This document shows positions 55,086-63,763 of a DNA stretch of 64,000 bases, piece by piece; the first letter of the stretch is position 1, and each line of letters opens with the position of its first letter. The position numbers were made by a program, and so were the translations under genes. The notes beneath the pieces were generated by a model. That model was not told the origin of the DNA. It made no database searches and saw only the letters and a list, made by a program, of their open reading frames with translations. The stretch comes from Actibacterium sp. 188UL27-1. Lineage in GTDB: Bacteria > Pseudomonadota > Alphaproteobacteria > Rhodobacterales > Rhodobacteraceae. The stretch covers positions 248,001 through 312,000 of the forward strand of contig NZ_JAFEUL010000003.1 in NCBI RefSeq assembly GCF_016901225.1, given 5' to 3'.

Positions 55086-58040
55086 ATGGAATGTCTTTCA
55101 AAACGGCTCATCCGGTTACCGGTCTTGGTCACGGTCTTCGTCTTGTCGAATACGCAACCCGGACTCTCTGATCCTGCGCAGGATTTGAACACGGCTGTGG
55201 CGTCGTTCAACGCGGCACCGTCTTCTGACACTGCTGCGATCTTGGGGGAGCGTATCCTGAACCTTGGCAGTCAGGGGGATTGGGATGTTCTGGCCGCGAT
55301 AGACCTTACGGTCACAACAGCACTGATTGGGCATTTACCGCCTGATCTGGCGGCAGAGGTTCTACTTTTCACGGCACAAGCCGAAGGGCTGACCGATCAA
55401 GGGGACGACCGCCAGCCTTTGATCGCGCTGTCGGACCGCTTTGCGAACATTGCGCTGTCCGATGATCAAAAGCGGGTCTTCGATATCAACCTCGGCTATG
55501 TGCTTGTGCAGACCGGCGATCTTGATCAGGGGGTCCAACGCCTTGACCGGGCGCGCCAGATGGCCGAGGCGGAAGGCCGCGCCGAAGATCTGTTGAACCT
55601 GTGTGGTCTGGCTTCTAACACTTTGCACCGCGTCGGAGCCATAACACAGGCAGCTGCGTTCTATGATGCATGTGCCGAAGGCTCAGTGCTGAACCAAACA
55701 CCCCTGCTGGATAGAGGTTTCTTTTGGCATAACTACGCGCTGTTCTTGCGCGACCAGGGGTCATTCGATCTGGCCGTCGAATACCATGTTATTGCGCTGA
55801 CCGATCTGGCGGATGTGTTCGGGTTACCGTCGCCGCAGGTCGTTGATGCCTATGATGGTATGTCCCAGACCCTGTTGGCCAAAGGCGATCTGGGAGGTGC
55901 GGATTCCGTGGCCAGCCTTGCCCTTGGTTATTCGGAGGAGTTGGGGCAGCAGCAGACCCAGCCCGCCCATTGGCGCGTGGTGAACAATGCCGCCGCGATC
56001 AAGCGCGCTTTGCGTCGGCCCCGGCAAGCGTTGGATCTGGATGAAGCCGCCTATGTCTGGCGCAAGGAGCATCTGGGTGAGGCCCACCCGATGACCTATG
56101 CTTCCTGGTTGAATTATGCTTTGGATCTTGTGGAGCTTGAGCAGTGGGAGGACGCACTGCCACAGTTCGTCGGGCTGTATCGGCGCATCGAGGCCGGGGA
56201 ACCGGTGCCCTACAACCGCCGGGTCATCACGGCATACCTGTTATATATCGATGCGCGGCAAAAGCAGCGGGAGGGTGCGGTATTCAAAATGCCCTCTGTT
56301 GGCGATCTGGTCCGTGACGGGGCGCCCGGCGAATTGATCGAGGGCTTGATTGACCTGTCGGTTCAGGCAGCCCTCGCCAAAGATGACCTGGAGAAAGCCA
56401 CGGAAACAGCCAAATGGCTAAGCGATTTCATGGTTGATGCGGTGCCGCCGGATCATCCCGCCCAAACCAACGCAAATCTACGCCATGCGGAACTGTTGGC
56501 GCGACAAGATCCCAAGGCCGCCGCGGATTTGCTGGTGACGATTGATCGTGACCTGTTCAATTGGACACGACGGCAGGCGCTGAGCGGAAGTTACGATGCC
56601 TCAATCGCGGCGCGTGCCCTGACCGATGACTTGTTGCTGACGATGGTTCGCCTGGCCGAAACCTCACCAGCGTTCCAACCCCATGTCGCCGAAGCGTTGC
56701 ATCGCTGGAAAACACTGGAGGCTCCCACCGATCGTGCCTTGCGGGACGTCGTATTGACGGCATCGGATCAGTCGCTGGGTGCCGCTGCGCGTGATTATCT
56801 CCTTGCTGCGGGCCGGTTTCAGGAGACGGTCAGAGCTGAACCGGTCACCGATGCGATTGCCATTATGGATCAGGCTCTGACAGCTCAACGTGTGGCATTG
56901 AACGAACGCCTTCAGGCAGCGGGATTGCAGTTGGCGGAGCCGCCCCTGGCGCCGTTGGAACAGGGCGCGTCATCGGCCTTTGACGTCACCAGGGGGGATC
57001 TTGTCATCGATCTTTTCGTTCTGCGGGACTGGACGGTGCCGGACCGGGCGGGCTGGTCACGACAAATGGAGCTTTATGCCGCGGTCTACCGGGAGGGCGC
57101 GCCGCCGACTGTTCAACAGATCACCGACCTGGATTTTGCGACAGCTTCGGCAACGGACGTTTATGCCGGGCTATGGGATGCCCTTGGGCCGTGGTTGTTT
57201 GAGCAAGCTGAAGGTGCCGAGCGTGTTTTTATCTCTCCGGATGCGATGTTGTTTCAGATGGATCTGCTGGAGGCGCGCGATGCAAAAGACCGCCGTCTTG
57301 GAGAGGTCCATGACGTTTATCTTCTGTCGGACCGCGGCGCGTACAGTCGCCATGACAAGAATGATCAACTCGATGCCGAGGATGCAGTCGCGTTGGTTGG
57401 CGGTGTCTATTTTGACAACCGAAAGGAGGAGGGGCCCAACTATCTGCCTGGCAGCTTGGCGGAGGTCACGGGCATTGCCGACCTTGTGAAAAGCAAGGCG
57501 AAGACGGTTCAGTCACTCTCCGGGTTTGAGGCGACGGAAGATCGTGTCGCAGCCATGGCAGGCGGCGCTGAGCTTGTTCACCTGGCGACCCATGGGTTTT
57601 TCCGGGCCAATGACGAGGCACCGTTCAGTTTGTGGAATTCCGGTATTTTGTTGTCCCATGACGGGCCACCGGCAACCGTGAGCAGCTTTCGGGAGCAAAC
57701 TGCCTATGCGCAGGAGATCATGGGCTGGGATCTTGGGAATGTTGAATTAATGGTGCTGTCTGCTTGCGAGTCCGGCGTGGGCCCGAATACCCCGATTGAT
57801 GCGGTGCGCGGGTTACCACTGGCGCTGGCCCGGGCAGGCGCGCGGCGTAGTCTCGTGACCCTTGTCGAGATACCGGACCAACAAACCGTCGATATCATGA
57901 TGCAATTCTATCGGTATCTGGGTGAGGAGAAGCTGCCCTATGCCGATGCCTTCCTGCAAACCAAGCGAGATGTTTGGGCCGGGCGGATCGACGGTGTCTC
58001 GCCCTATTTCGCGCGCGCGTTTGTTTTGTATACGCATTAG
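55086..58040 (+). CDS. Exported TPR-CHAT domain protease-like protein
   Basis: 984 aa from the ATG at 55086, which gives a signal peptide (MECLSKRLIRLPVLVTVFVLSNTQPGLS); the open frame extends 32 codons upstream without signal character. The N-terminal two-thirds are helical TPR-like repeats (SFDLAVEYHVIALTDLADVFG, ALDLDEAAYVWRKEHLGEAHP). The C-terminal CHAT domain has His836 in HLATHGFF and Cys894 in LSACESGVGP, the caspase-type dyad. It sits head to head with the retron operon. A periplasmic location makes direct partnership with the cytoplasmic retron doubtful. Confidence 0.85.
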   Translation: MECLSKRLIRLPVLVTVFVLSNTQPGLSDPAQDLNTAVASFNAAPSSDTAAILGERILNLGSQGDWDVLAAIDLTVTTALIGHLPPDLAAEVLLFTAQAEGLTDQGDDRQPLIALSDRFANIALSDDQKRVFDINLGYVLVQTGDLDQGVQRLDRARQMAEAEGRAEDLLNLCGLASNTLHRVGAITQAAAFYDACAEGSVLNQTPLLDRGFFWHNYALFLRDQGSFDLAVEYHVIALTDLADVFGLPSPQVVDAYDGMSQTLLAKGDLGGADSVASLALGYSEELGQQQTQPAHWRVVNNAAAIKRALRRPRQALDLDEAAYVWRKEHLGEAHPMTYASWLNYALDLVELEQWEDALPQFVGLYRRIEAGEPVPYNRRVITAYLLYIDARQKQREGAVFKMPSVGDLVRDGAPGELIEGLIDLSVQAALAKDDLEKATETAKWLSDFMVDAVPPDHPAQTNANLRHAELLARQDPKAAADLLVTIDRDLFNWTRRQALSGSYDASIAARALTDDLLLTMVRLAETSPAFQPHVAEALHRWKTLEAPTDRALRDVVLTASDQSLGAAARDYLLAAGRFQETVRAEPVTDAIAIMDQALTAQRVALNERLQAAGLQLAEPPLAPLEQGASSAFDVTRGDLVIDLFVLRDWTVPDRAGWSRQMELYAAVYREGAPPTVQQITDLDFATASATDVYAGLWDALGPWLFEQAEGAERVFISPDAMLFQMDLLEARDAKDRRLGEVHDVYLLSDRGAYSRHDKNDQLDAEDAVALVGGVYFDNRKEEGPNYLPGSLAEVTGIADLVKSKAKTVQSLSGFEATEDRVAAMAGGAELVHLATHGFFRANDEAPFSLWNSGILLSHDGPPATVSSFREQTAYAQEIMGWDLGNVELMVLSACESGVGPNTPIDAVRGLPLALARAGARRSLVTLVEIPDQQTVDIMMQFYRYLGEEKLPYADAFLQTKRDVWAGRIDGVSPYFARAFVLYTH

Positions 58041-58147
58041 TGCGTTCAAATCGGCAAGATTACAGTCATGCGCTGTCGATGCCTTGCGCTGTCCGCATGG
58101 GGTTCAAGCACACCCGTTCCCGTCGATCCCAATGGCTATCGGGATAT

Positions 58148-58606
58148 CTAGGGATCCGACGGGTCGCTGCTTTCGGCCAATTTCTCGCGCAGTTCCCGCA
58201 AGACCGGTAACGATTGACGGACCCGGTCAATTCCAATCTCGTCCACCACATCGCTGATCACTGGGGAGATCGCAGCAATGGCTGCTTCGCGGGCCCGCAT
58301 GCCCGCCGGACTGATTGAGACCAGTTTGCGCCGGGCATCGTCCCAATCGGGGCGGACGTGAATGTGCCCTGCCCATTCCAATTTGGCCAGGGTGTTGGTC
58401 ATGGCACCCCGCGTCAGGTGGAAACTTTGCGCCAGTTGCGCCGGTGTTTTCTCCCCTTTCAGCCGTGCCAGATGATTGAGAACGGAAAAATGGCTCAGTT
58501 CCATACCTTTGGGCAACACTTTGCTCAGCCGGTTGCGTGCCAACTGATCAGCCGTGAAGATCTCGCTAAACAGCGCAACGGCGAGGGGTTCGGACGGGTC
58601 GCTCAA
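58148..58606 (-). CDS. MarR-family transcriptional regulator
   Basis: 152 aa. The winged helix is clear: FSVLNHLARLKGEKTPAQLAQSFHLTRGAMTNTLAKLEWAGHIHVRPDWDDARRKLVSISPAG. The start is TTG at 58606, overlapping the hydrolase stop (TTGA). It probably controls its own operon, in response to an unknown ligand. Expected to be a dimer. Confidence 0.88.
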   Translation of the reverse strand: MSDPSEPLAVALFSEIFTADQLARNRLSKVLPKGMELSHFSVLNHLARLKGEKTPAQLAQSFHLTRGAMTNTLAKLEWAGHIHVRPDWDDARRKLVSISPAGMRAREAAIAAISPVISDVVDEIGIDRVRQSLPVLRELREKLAESSDPSDP

Positions 58607-59436
58607 ACTGGGCCATCAAAGGCTGGATTGGTGGTTACGGACGGTATCCGCGACCGTGCCGCCTCAATTTCCGCCAGATCCAAGTCTACAAAGACGCAAC
58701 CCGGATCTGTGCCACCATCGGCGATGACCTCTCCCCATGGGGCAATCGCCAGGGAATGGCCGTGGGTTTTACGGACCTTGCCTTCACTGGCGGCATGGGT
58801 GCCGCATTGGGCTGGTGCCAAAACGTAACAGCCCGTCTCAATCGCGCGAGCGCGCAGCAATGGCTCCCAATGGGCGGCACCGGAGACCGGCGAAAATGCA
58901 GACGGAACCGTCAGGATCTGGGCCCCGGCTTGCGCCAGGGACCGATAAAGATGCGGAAAGCGCAGATCATAGCAAATTGTCATGCCCACCGTACCAAGGG
59001 GCGTTTGGGCCAGAACTGCCCGCTCCCCCGGCTTGTAACCTGCGCTTTCACGGTAGGTTTCGCTATCGGAGATTGTGACGTCGAACATGTGGATCTTGTC
59101 ATACCGCGCCACGATCTGACCCGCATCCGAGATCAGGAAAGATCGATTTGCAAAGCGACCACCGGTGCTGTCGGTTTTGACAGCAAGCGACCCAATAAGG
59201 ATCCAAACGCCGTGATGTCTGGCTGCTTTGCTGAGCGCGGCAAGCGTCGGATCCTTATCCTCGACCTGCAACACCGCCATTTGCCGGGCTCGGCTGGGCG
59301 ACACGCAATTGGTTACTTCGGGCGTCAGGACAAACCTCGCTCCACCCGCGACTGCCTGGTCAACAAGGTCCAATGTCGCCGGAAGATTTACTGCCGGGTC
59401 ATCACTGGAATTCAGTTGCAGCAAGGCCGCGCGCAA
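58603..59436 (-). CDS. Carbon-nitrogen hydrolase (nitrilase superfamily, Nit1-like)
   Basis: 277 aa. The Glu-Lys-Cys triad is visible: Glu40 in LTPEVTN, Lys114 in RYDKIHMFD, Cys155 in TICYDLRFPHLY. Segments fit the Nit/deaminated-glutathione amidase branch. Its start is TTG, 6 nt after grxC, consistent with a glutathione-linked role (hydrolysis of deaminated glutathione); this is inference. It is followed by the marR gene. Confidence 0.88.
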   Translation of the reverse strand: MRAALLQLNSSDDPAVNLPATLDLVDQAVAGGARFVLTPEVTNCVSPSRARQMAVLQVEDKDPTLAALSKAARHHGVWILIGSLAVKTDSTGGRFANRSFLISDAGQIVARYDKIHMFDVTISDSETYRESAGYKPGERAVLAQTPLGTVGMTICYDLRFPHLYRSLAQAGAQILTVPSAFSPVSGAAHWEPLLRARAIETGCYVLAPAQCGTHAASEGKVRKTHGHSLAIAPWGEVIADGGTDPGCVFVDLDLAEIEAARSRIPSVTTNPAFDGPV

Positions 59437-59442
59437 ACCACT

Positions 59443-59700
59443 CTACCCGGCAAGCATTGGGTCGAGCTTGCCTGACCGTTCCAAACCGTAAAGGTCATCA
59501 CAGCCGCCCACATGGGTGTCGCCTATAAAGATCTGTGGGACCGTATGGCTGCCCCGCGCGCGGCTGAGCATTTCGGCGCGTTTGTCGGGATGTTGTGCCA
59601 GATCGATCTCGGAAAAGCTGATGCCCTTCTGGTTTAGCAACCGTTTGGCCGCATGGCAGAACCCGCATAGTGGCGATGTGTAAATCTCAACAGTTTGCAT
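59443..59700 (-). CDS. grxC: Glutaredoxin 3
   Basis: 85 aa. It has the dithiol active site CGFC at residues 12-15 in YTSPLCGFCHAAKRLL, then the cis-Pro segment TVPQIFIG and GGCDDLYGLERSGKLDPML. It reduces disulfides with glutathione in the cytoplasm. It lies between comF and the carbon-nitrogen hydrolase gene. Confidence 0.93.
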   Translation of the reverse strand: MQTVEIYTSPLCGFCHAAKRLLNQKGISFSEIDLAQHPDKRAEMLSRARGSHTVPQIFIGDTHVGGCDDLYGLERSGKLDPMLAG

Positions 59701-59729
59701 TTGGATCTCCTGCGAGGGTTGCAGAAGAT

Positions 59730-60464
59730 CTAGGCGTCCTTTGCAACGCGCGCCAGTGCCAAGATGCGGACCTCGCTTGCTCCGGCGGCAAGGCAGGCCT
59801 CTGTTGCGGCGGCGAATGTTGCACCTGATGTCATGACATCGTCGATCAGCAGGACTTTGCGTCCGACAAGCCGGTGCTTGCGCATGGGATGGACACCGAT
59901 GGCAGAACTGACATTTGCGAAACGGGCATCACGACCGCGGCCCTCCTGCGTAGGCGTGGCACGGTGCCGCACCAACAGATCGGGACAATGCGCCAACCCC
60001 GCACGTTTGGCCACGGCCTGACCTAGCAGCACCGATTGGTTGTATCGTCGTCGGACCAACCGCATCCAGTGCAGCGGCACCGGGGCAATCAGCATCGACG
60101 GTTCAAGGATGGGAGTAGCCGCGCGGTGCATCCAAGCCGCCAGCGCCGGGATAGATTCCGTGCGGTCCCCATGTTTCAGGGCCAAAACCAACCGGCGCCC
60201 GGTCCGGTCATAAAGCATCGCTGCACGGCCCCGCGACCAGGGTCTTGCCACCGCCAGACACTCATCACATTGGGGATGCGGGTCATTTTCATCGGGCGCG
60301 TCGCCGGGCAGGGGTACACCGCAACTGTCGCAGACCACCCCGCTGATGAAGGGTGTGTCCCGCCAACAGGTGCCGCACAGACCGCCATTCTCCCCCACGA
60401 CGTCCCCGCAGGAAAGACATTGCGGCGGATAGACCGTTTGAAACAGACGTTGAATTACCCCCAT
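59730..60464 (-). CDS. ComF-family phosphoribosyltransferase-like protein
   Basis: 244 aa. Two CxxC pairs at the N-terminus (CLSCGDVVGENGGLCGTC, CDSCGVPLP...CDEC) form the ComF zinc-finger region. The C-terminal PRTase motif LLIDDVMTSGATF is intact. ComF is needed for natural transformation in other bacteria. In this group it is usual next to grxC; it is the head of that leftward operon. Confidence 0.9.
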   Translation of the reverse strand: MGVIQRLFQTVYPPQCLSCGDVVGENGGLCGTCWRDTPFISGVVCDSCGVPLPGDAPDENDPHPQCDECLAVARPWSRGRAAMLYDRTGRRLVLALKHGDRTESIPALAAWMHRAATPILEPSMLIAPVPLHWMRLVRRRYNQSVLLGQAVAKRAGLAHCPDLLVRHRATPTQEGRGRDARFANVSSAIGVHPMRKHRLVGRKVLLIDDVMTSGATFAAATEACLAAGASEVRILALARVAKDA

Positions 60465-60485
60465 GCGTGTCTAGGTTCCCGTGTC

Positions 60486-61316
60486 ATGACTGGTTTGACC
60501 GATCGTCCGCAGTTAAAGCGATTTCGCGCTCGCGCTCACCGAGCCGGGCATGCAGATTTCCTGCACCGGGCTGTGAGAGCCGAGCTGCAGGAAAGACTGT
60601 CCGAGGTTAATAAAACGTTTAAAGACCTGGTGGTGGTTGCTGGTTTTATCGATCTTTGGCGAGAGCTTTGGCCATCTGCTCCGATCATACTGGACGACGA
60701 TGTACTGGATCTGGCAGTCGCCCAGTACGACCTTGTGATCCATGCCATGTCTTTGCATTGGGCTGATGATCCAGTTGGGCAACTGATACAGTCGCGCCGG
60801 GCATTGCGGCCGGATGGGTTGTTTCTTGGCTCCCTGCTGGGAGGGGAGACACTTGCCACCCTTCGCAACACTCTGGCCGAAGCGGAAGTTGCGCTTACGG
60901 GCGGCCTGTCTCCCCGCATCGCTCCCATGGCTGAGATCCGAGATATCGGCGGTTTGATGCAGCGCGCGGGTTTTGCCATGCCCGTCGCTGACACGCTGCC
61001 GTTCACGGTGAGCTACGAGGGTCTGCCACACCTGTTGCACGATCTGCGCGCGATGGGAGAGGGGAATGCGCTGTCCACCCGACACCGACAACCCCCCCCC
61101 CGGTCACTGTTTGTGAAGGCCGCTGAATTATACCCCAAACAATCGGATGGGAGAATCGTAGCGGAGTTTGAGATCATCTTTCTGACGGGTTGGGCCCCGG
61201 CCGACAGTCAACCACAACCGCTGCGGCCAGGATCAGCTCAAAGCAGGCTCGCCGACGTCCTGGGTGGTGAAGAAGTGACGATGCCTGGCACCAGTTCTGG
61301 TCGGGACCGCGATTGA
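60486..61316 (+). CDS. Class I SAM methyltransferase-like protein (NDUFAF5-like) with degraded SAM motif
   Basis: 276 aa from the ATG at 60486. It has the NDUFAF5/BioC-type landmarks LTDRPQLKRFRARAHRAGHADFLHRAVRAELQERLSEVNKTF, YDLVIHAMSLHWADDPVGQLIQSRRALRPDGLFLGSLLGG, LTGGLSPRIAPMAEIRDIGGLMQRAGFAMP and LTGWAPADSQPQPLRPGSAQSRLADVL. The expected GxGxG loop after the first strand reads VVVAGFIDLWREL instead, so SAM binding may be altered or lost. NDUFAF5 hydroxylates an Arg in complex I; the role here is unknown. hemH starts 34-64 nt later. Confidence 0.75.
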   Translation: MTGLTDRPQLKRFRARAHRAGHADFLHRAVRAELQERLSEVNKTFKDLVVVAGFIDLWRELWPSAPIILDDDVLDLAVAQYDLVIHAMSLHWADDPVGQLIQSRRALRPDGLFLGSLLGGETLATLRNTLAEAEVALTGGLSPRIAPMAEIRDIGGLMQRAGFAMPVADTLPFTVSYEGLPHLLHDLRAMGEGNALSTRHRQPPPRSLFVKAAELYPKQSDGRIVAEFEIIFLTGWAPADSQPQPLRPGSAQSRLADVLGGEEVTMPGTSSGRDRD

Positions 61317-61380
61317 CCTCTGATCCAAAGCCGTTATCTCACCGTATATTATGACTGATGTGCAATCGCAGGATGAAATA

Positions 61381-62484
61381 ATGTTGGATGCAAAATCTGG
61401 TGCAACCATTGCCGATGTAGACGCGTCCACTGATGCCGCTGCCGTCAACGCAAAAAGTCATTTGCCTGGCGACCATCCTGCTGTGATGCCCGCGAAGGTC
61501 GGTATCCTGGTGGCCAATCTTGGAACACCGGACAACTATGATTACTGGTCCATGCGCCGGTATCTGAACGAGTTTCTGTCCGACCGGCGGGTCATCGACT
61601 ATTCGCCGTTCATCTGGCAGCCGCTTTTGCAGCTTGTGATTTTGAGCAAACGCCCGTTTTCATCTGGTGAGGCTTACAAGTCGATCTGGAACCACGATGC
61701 GGGGGAAAGCCCGCTCATGACGATCACCAAGGCGCAAACGGCCAAGTTGAAAGACAGCCTTGCCGCACGTTTCGGCGATAATGTCGTTGTTGATTTCTGC
61801 ATGCGCTACGGAAATCCCTCGACTAAATCCAAGGTGCAAGCTCTGATTGATCAGGGATGCCGTAAGATCCTGTTCTTTCCGCTCTACCCGCACTATGCCG
61901 GAGCGACGTCAGCCACTGCGAATGATGCGTTCTTTCGCGCGTTGATGACGCAGAAATGGCAGCCGGATAGCCGGACGGTGCCAGCTTATTATGAGAATTC
62001 AACATATATCGATGCTTTGGCACAGTCTGTTGAGCGGAGTTACGCGTTGATGGAAACCAAACCTGACGTGCTGGTCTGCTCGTACCACGGTGTGCCCAAA
62101 CGGTACCTGATGGAGGGCGACCCCTACCATTGCCAATGTCAGAAAACGACGCGTCTGTTGAAGGAACGGCTGGGTTGGGCCGATGACAAGATCGTAACAA
62201 CTTTTCAAAGCAGGTTTGGCCCGGAGGAATGGCTGAAACCTTACACGGTTGAGGAGGTTGCACGCCTCGCCGAGCATGGGAAAAAGCGTATCGCTGTGAT
62301 CGCACCAGCCTTTTCGGCGGATTGCATTGAAACACTGGAAGAGATCAACGAAGAGATCCGGGAGAGCTTTGAGGAAGGTGGAGGAGAACACTTCACCTAC
62401 ATCCCCTGCCTGAATGATGACGACGCCCATATCAACGCGTTAACAGAAGTTATTGAGACCAACCTGAAGGGTTGGATCGACTGA
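61381..62484 (+). CDS. hemH: Ferrochelatase
   Basis: 367 aa from the ATG at 61381, which has AGGA 7 nt before it; an in-frame ATG at 61351 is an alternative without a clear site. Landmarks are KVGILVANLGTPDNYDYWSMRRYLNEFLSDRRV, VDFCMRYGNPSTKSKV, LVCSYHGVPKRYLMEGDPYHCQCQKTT (catalytic His) and FSADCIETLEEINEE. It inserts Fe2+ into protoporphyrin IX, the last step of haem synthesis, downstream of HemJ. Confidence 0.93.
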   Translation: MLDAKSGATIADVDASTDAAAVNAKSHLPGDHPAVMPAKVGILVANLGTPDNYDYWSMRRYLNEFLSDRRVIDYSPFIWQPLLQLVILSKRPFSSGEAYKSIWNHDAGESPLMTITKAQTAKLKDSLAARFGDNVVVDFCMRYGNPSTKSKVQALIDQGCRKILFFPLYPHYAGATSATANDAFFRALMTQKWQPDSRTVPAYYENSTYIDALAQSVERSYALMETKPDVLVCSYHGVPKRYLMEGDPYHCQCQKTTRLLKERLGWADDKIVTTFQSRFGPEEWLKPYTVEEVARLAEHGKKRIAVIAPAFSADCIETLEEINEEIRESFEEGGGEHFTYIPCLNDDDAHINALTEVIETNLKGWID

Positions 62485-62648
62485 TATTTCGGTGGGTGGT
62501 TGCCTATCCGGTGTTACTAGCTGGCCGCGCACCCTTAGCTTAAAAAGCTACGCCATGTGATCTGGCCAATCGTTTCAAAATACAGATCAACCTCGCCGCA
62601 GCGTTTCTACGATGATCGCGTCGACCTTGAAATTCCGTAAATCCATGT

Positions 62649-62682
62649 AAAAAGGGCGGCTGCCAAGTATGACAACCGCCCC
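62649..62682 (-). terminator. Intrinsic terminator for the small secreted-protein gene
   Basis: On the minus strand, GGGCGG...CCGCCC pairs (62681-62676 with 62659-62654) and is followed by TTTTT. It lies 24 nt after the stop of the 59-aa gene. Downstream of hemH it may also work from the other side. Confidence 0.75.
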
Positions 62683-62705
62683 GGGTCTGTATCCGTGACT
62701 GACGC

Positions 62706-62885
62706 TTAGCTTGATGCTGCCGCGGCGATCAGAACCAGCAGAACGATCGGAACCAAAATACCGCCGTTCGACGAAGATGTTTCCTCTTCGATCACAGTAG
62801 GCTCGATGATCGGATCATCAAAACCGCCAGCGAAAGCAGATGTCGCTGCCAGCGACACGGCTGCTGCAAGAGCAACTTTTTTCAT
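62706..62885 (-). CDS. Small secreted/membrane peptide near ferrochelatase
   Basis: 59 aa. It has a signal peptide (MKKVALAAAVSLAATSAFAGG), an acidic spacer (DDPIIEPTVIEEETSSSNG) and a hydrophobic tail (GGILVPIVLLVLIAAAASS) that could be a membrane anchor. The ATG follows GGAGG. I recall similar small proteins beside hemH in roseobacters. Function unknown. It is too short for routine gene calls but has its own terminator. Confidence 0.75.
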   Translation of the reverse strand: MKKVALAAAVSLAATSAFAGGFDDPIIEPTVIEEETSSSNGGILVPIVLLVLIAAAASS

Positions 62886-63029
62886 GTTAACCTCCAGTTA
62901 TCGCGCAGGACTAAAATTGAGGATACCCCACGCACCCAAGACTGTACCTCGTAGACGATGATTTACAGCCCAAGGTGGCATTTGCAATTGGTCGAACAGT
63001 GCAGAACCGCCAAATCCAGCCCAATGTCG

Positions 63030-63602
63030 TCAAATTAGCAACACCTGCGCGCCAACACCGGCCAATGAAAAGAGTTCGGCGATGTGCTCATTATACAACC
63101 CGATGCAACCGTTGGAGGATTTCCGCCCAATTTTGCGGGTGTCATGGGTTCCGTGGATCCGGTAATACTTCCAGCTCAAGTAGAGAGCATGGCTGCCCAA
63201 CGGATTGTCGGGGCCGGGTCCGACGAAATCGGGCCATTCCGGATTGCGCCGTTTCATGGCGGGTGTCGGGGCCCAAGACGGCCCATCAACCTTACGAACG
63301 ACAGATGTGCGTCCACGCCGGGTCAGATCCTCGGACAGCGGGACGGAGGATGGATACAGCCGATACGTCTGTTGGTCGGCCCCCCAATAATGCACCGCGC
63401 GGGAGTTGATATCGACCAGAATGGCGCCGCCAGACAGGTTGCTGAAATAGGGCTGCCAATCCAGCGAACGGAAGCTGGAGATATTGCGCTGGGCACCCGG
63501 AGCCGTCGGTTCGAGCGTTCCGACACCTTGAGCAATCGCTGGCGCGGCCAAGCTGGCTGTGGCCGATGTCAGAAGGAAACGGCGCGTCAGTAGCGGTTTC
63601 AT
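63030..63602 (-). CDS. L,D-transpeptidase (YkuD) family protein
   Basis: 190 aa from the ATG at 63602, preceded by GAGG. A Tat-like or Sec signal (MKPLLTRRFLLTSATASLAAPAIAQG) has twin arginines. The catalytic motif is HGTHDTRKIGRKSSNGCIGLYNEHI, matching HGT...S.GC of L,D-transpeptidases. It links peptidoglycan stems or attaches proteins to the wall in the periplasm. The next gene, a CAP lipoprotein, is divergent. Confidence 0.9.
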   Translation of the reverse strand: MKPLLTRRFLLTSATASLAAPAIAQGVGTLEPTAPGAQRNISSFRSLDWQPYFSNLSGGAILVDINSRAVHYWGADQQTYRLYPSSVPLSEDLTRRGRTSVVRKVDGPSWAPTPAMKRRNPEWPDFVGPGPDNPLGSHALYLSWKYYRIHGTHDTRKIGRKSSNGCIGLYNEHIAELFSLAGVGAQVLLI

Positions 63603-63763
63603 GGGGTCCTCATTTCTAAATTTTGAACTTGTCGTGATAATATGGCTGGAAAGCCGCAGTCGCAATTCAAACACGCGTGTGATCGCTCATTCGCGCTCAG
63701 ATGCGTTTGCTCACGCTCGTCGGACTCGGTACAGGATAGCGATACTAACGAGGAAGAGCGTCC

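Noticed and set aside
55086-58040. CHAT protein as a component of the retron system
   Set aside because: Divergent orientation and an N-terminal signal peptide separate it from the cytoplasmic retron; kept as a separate observation.
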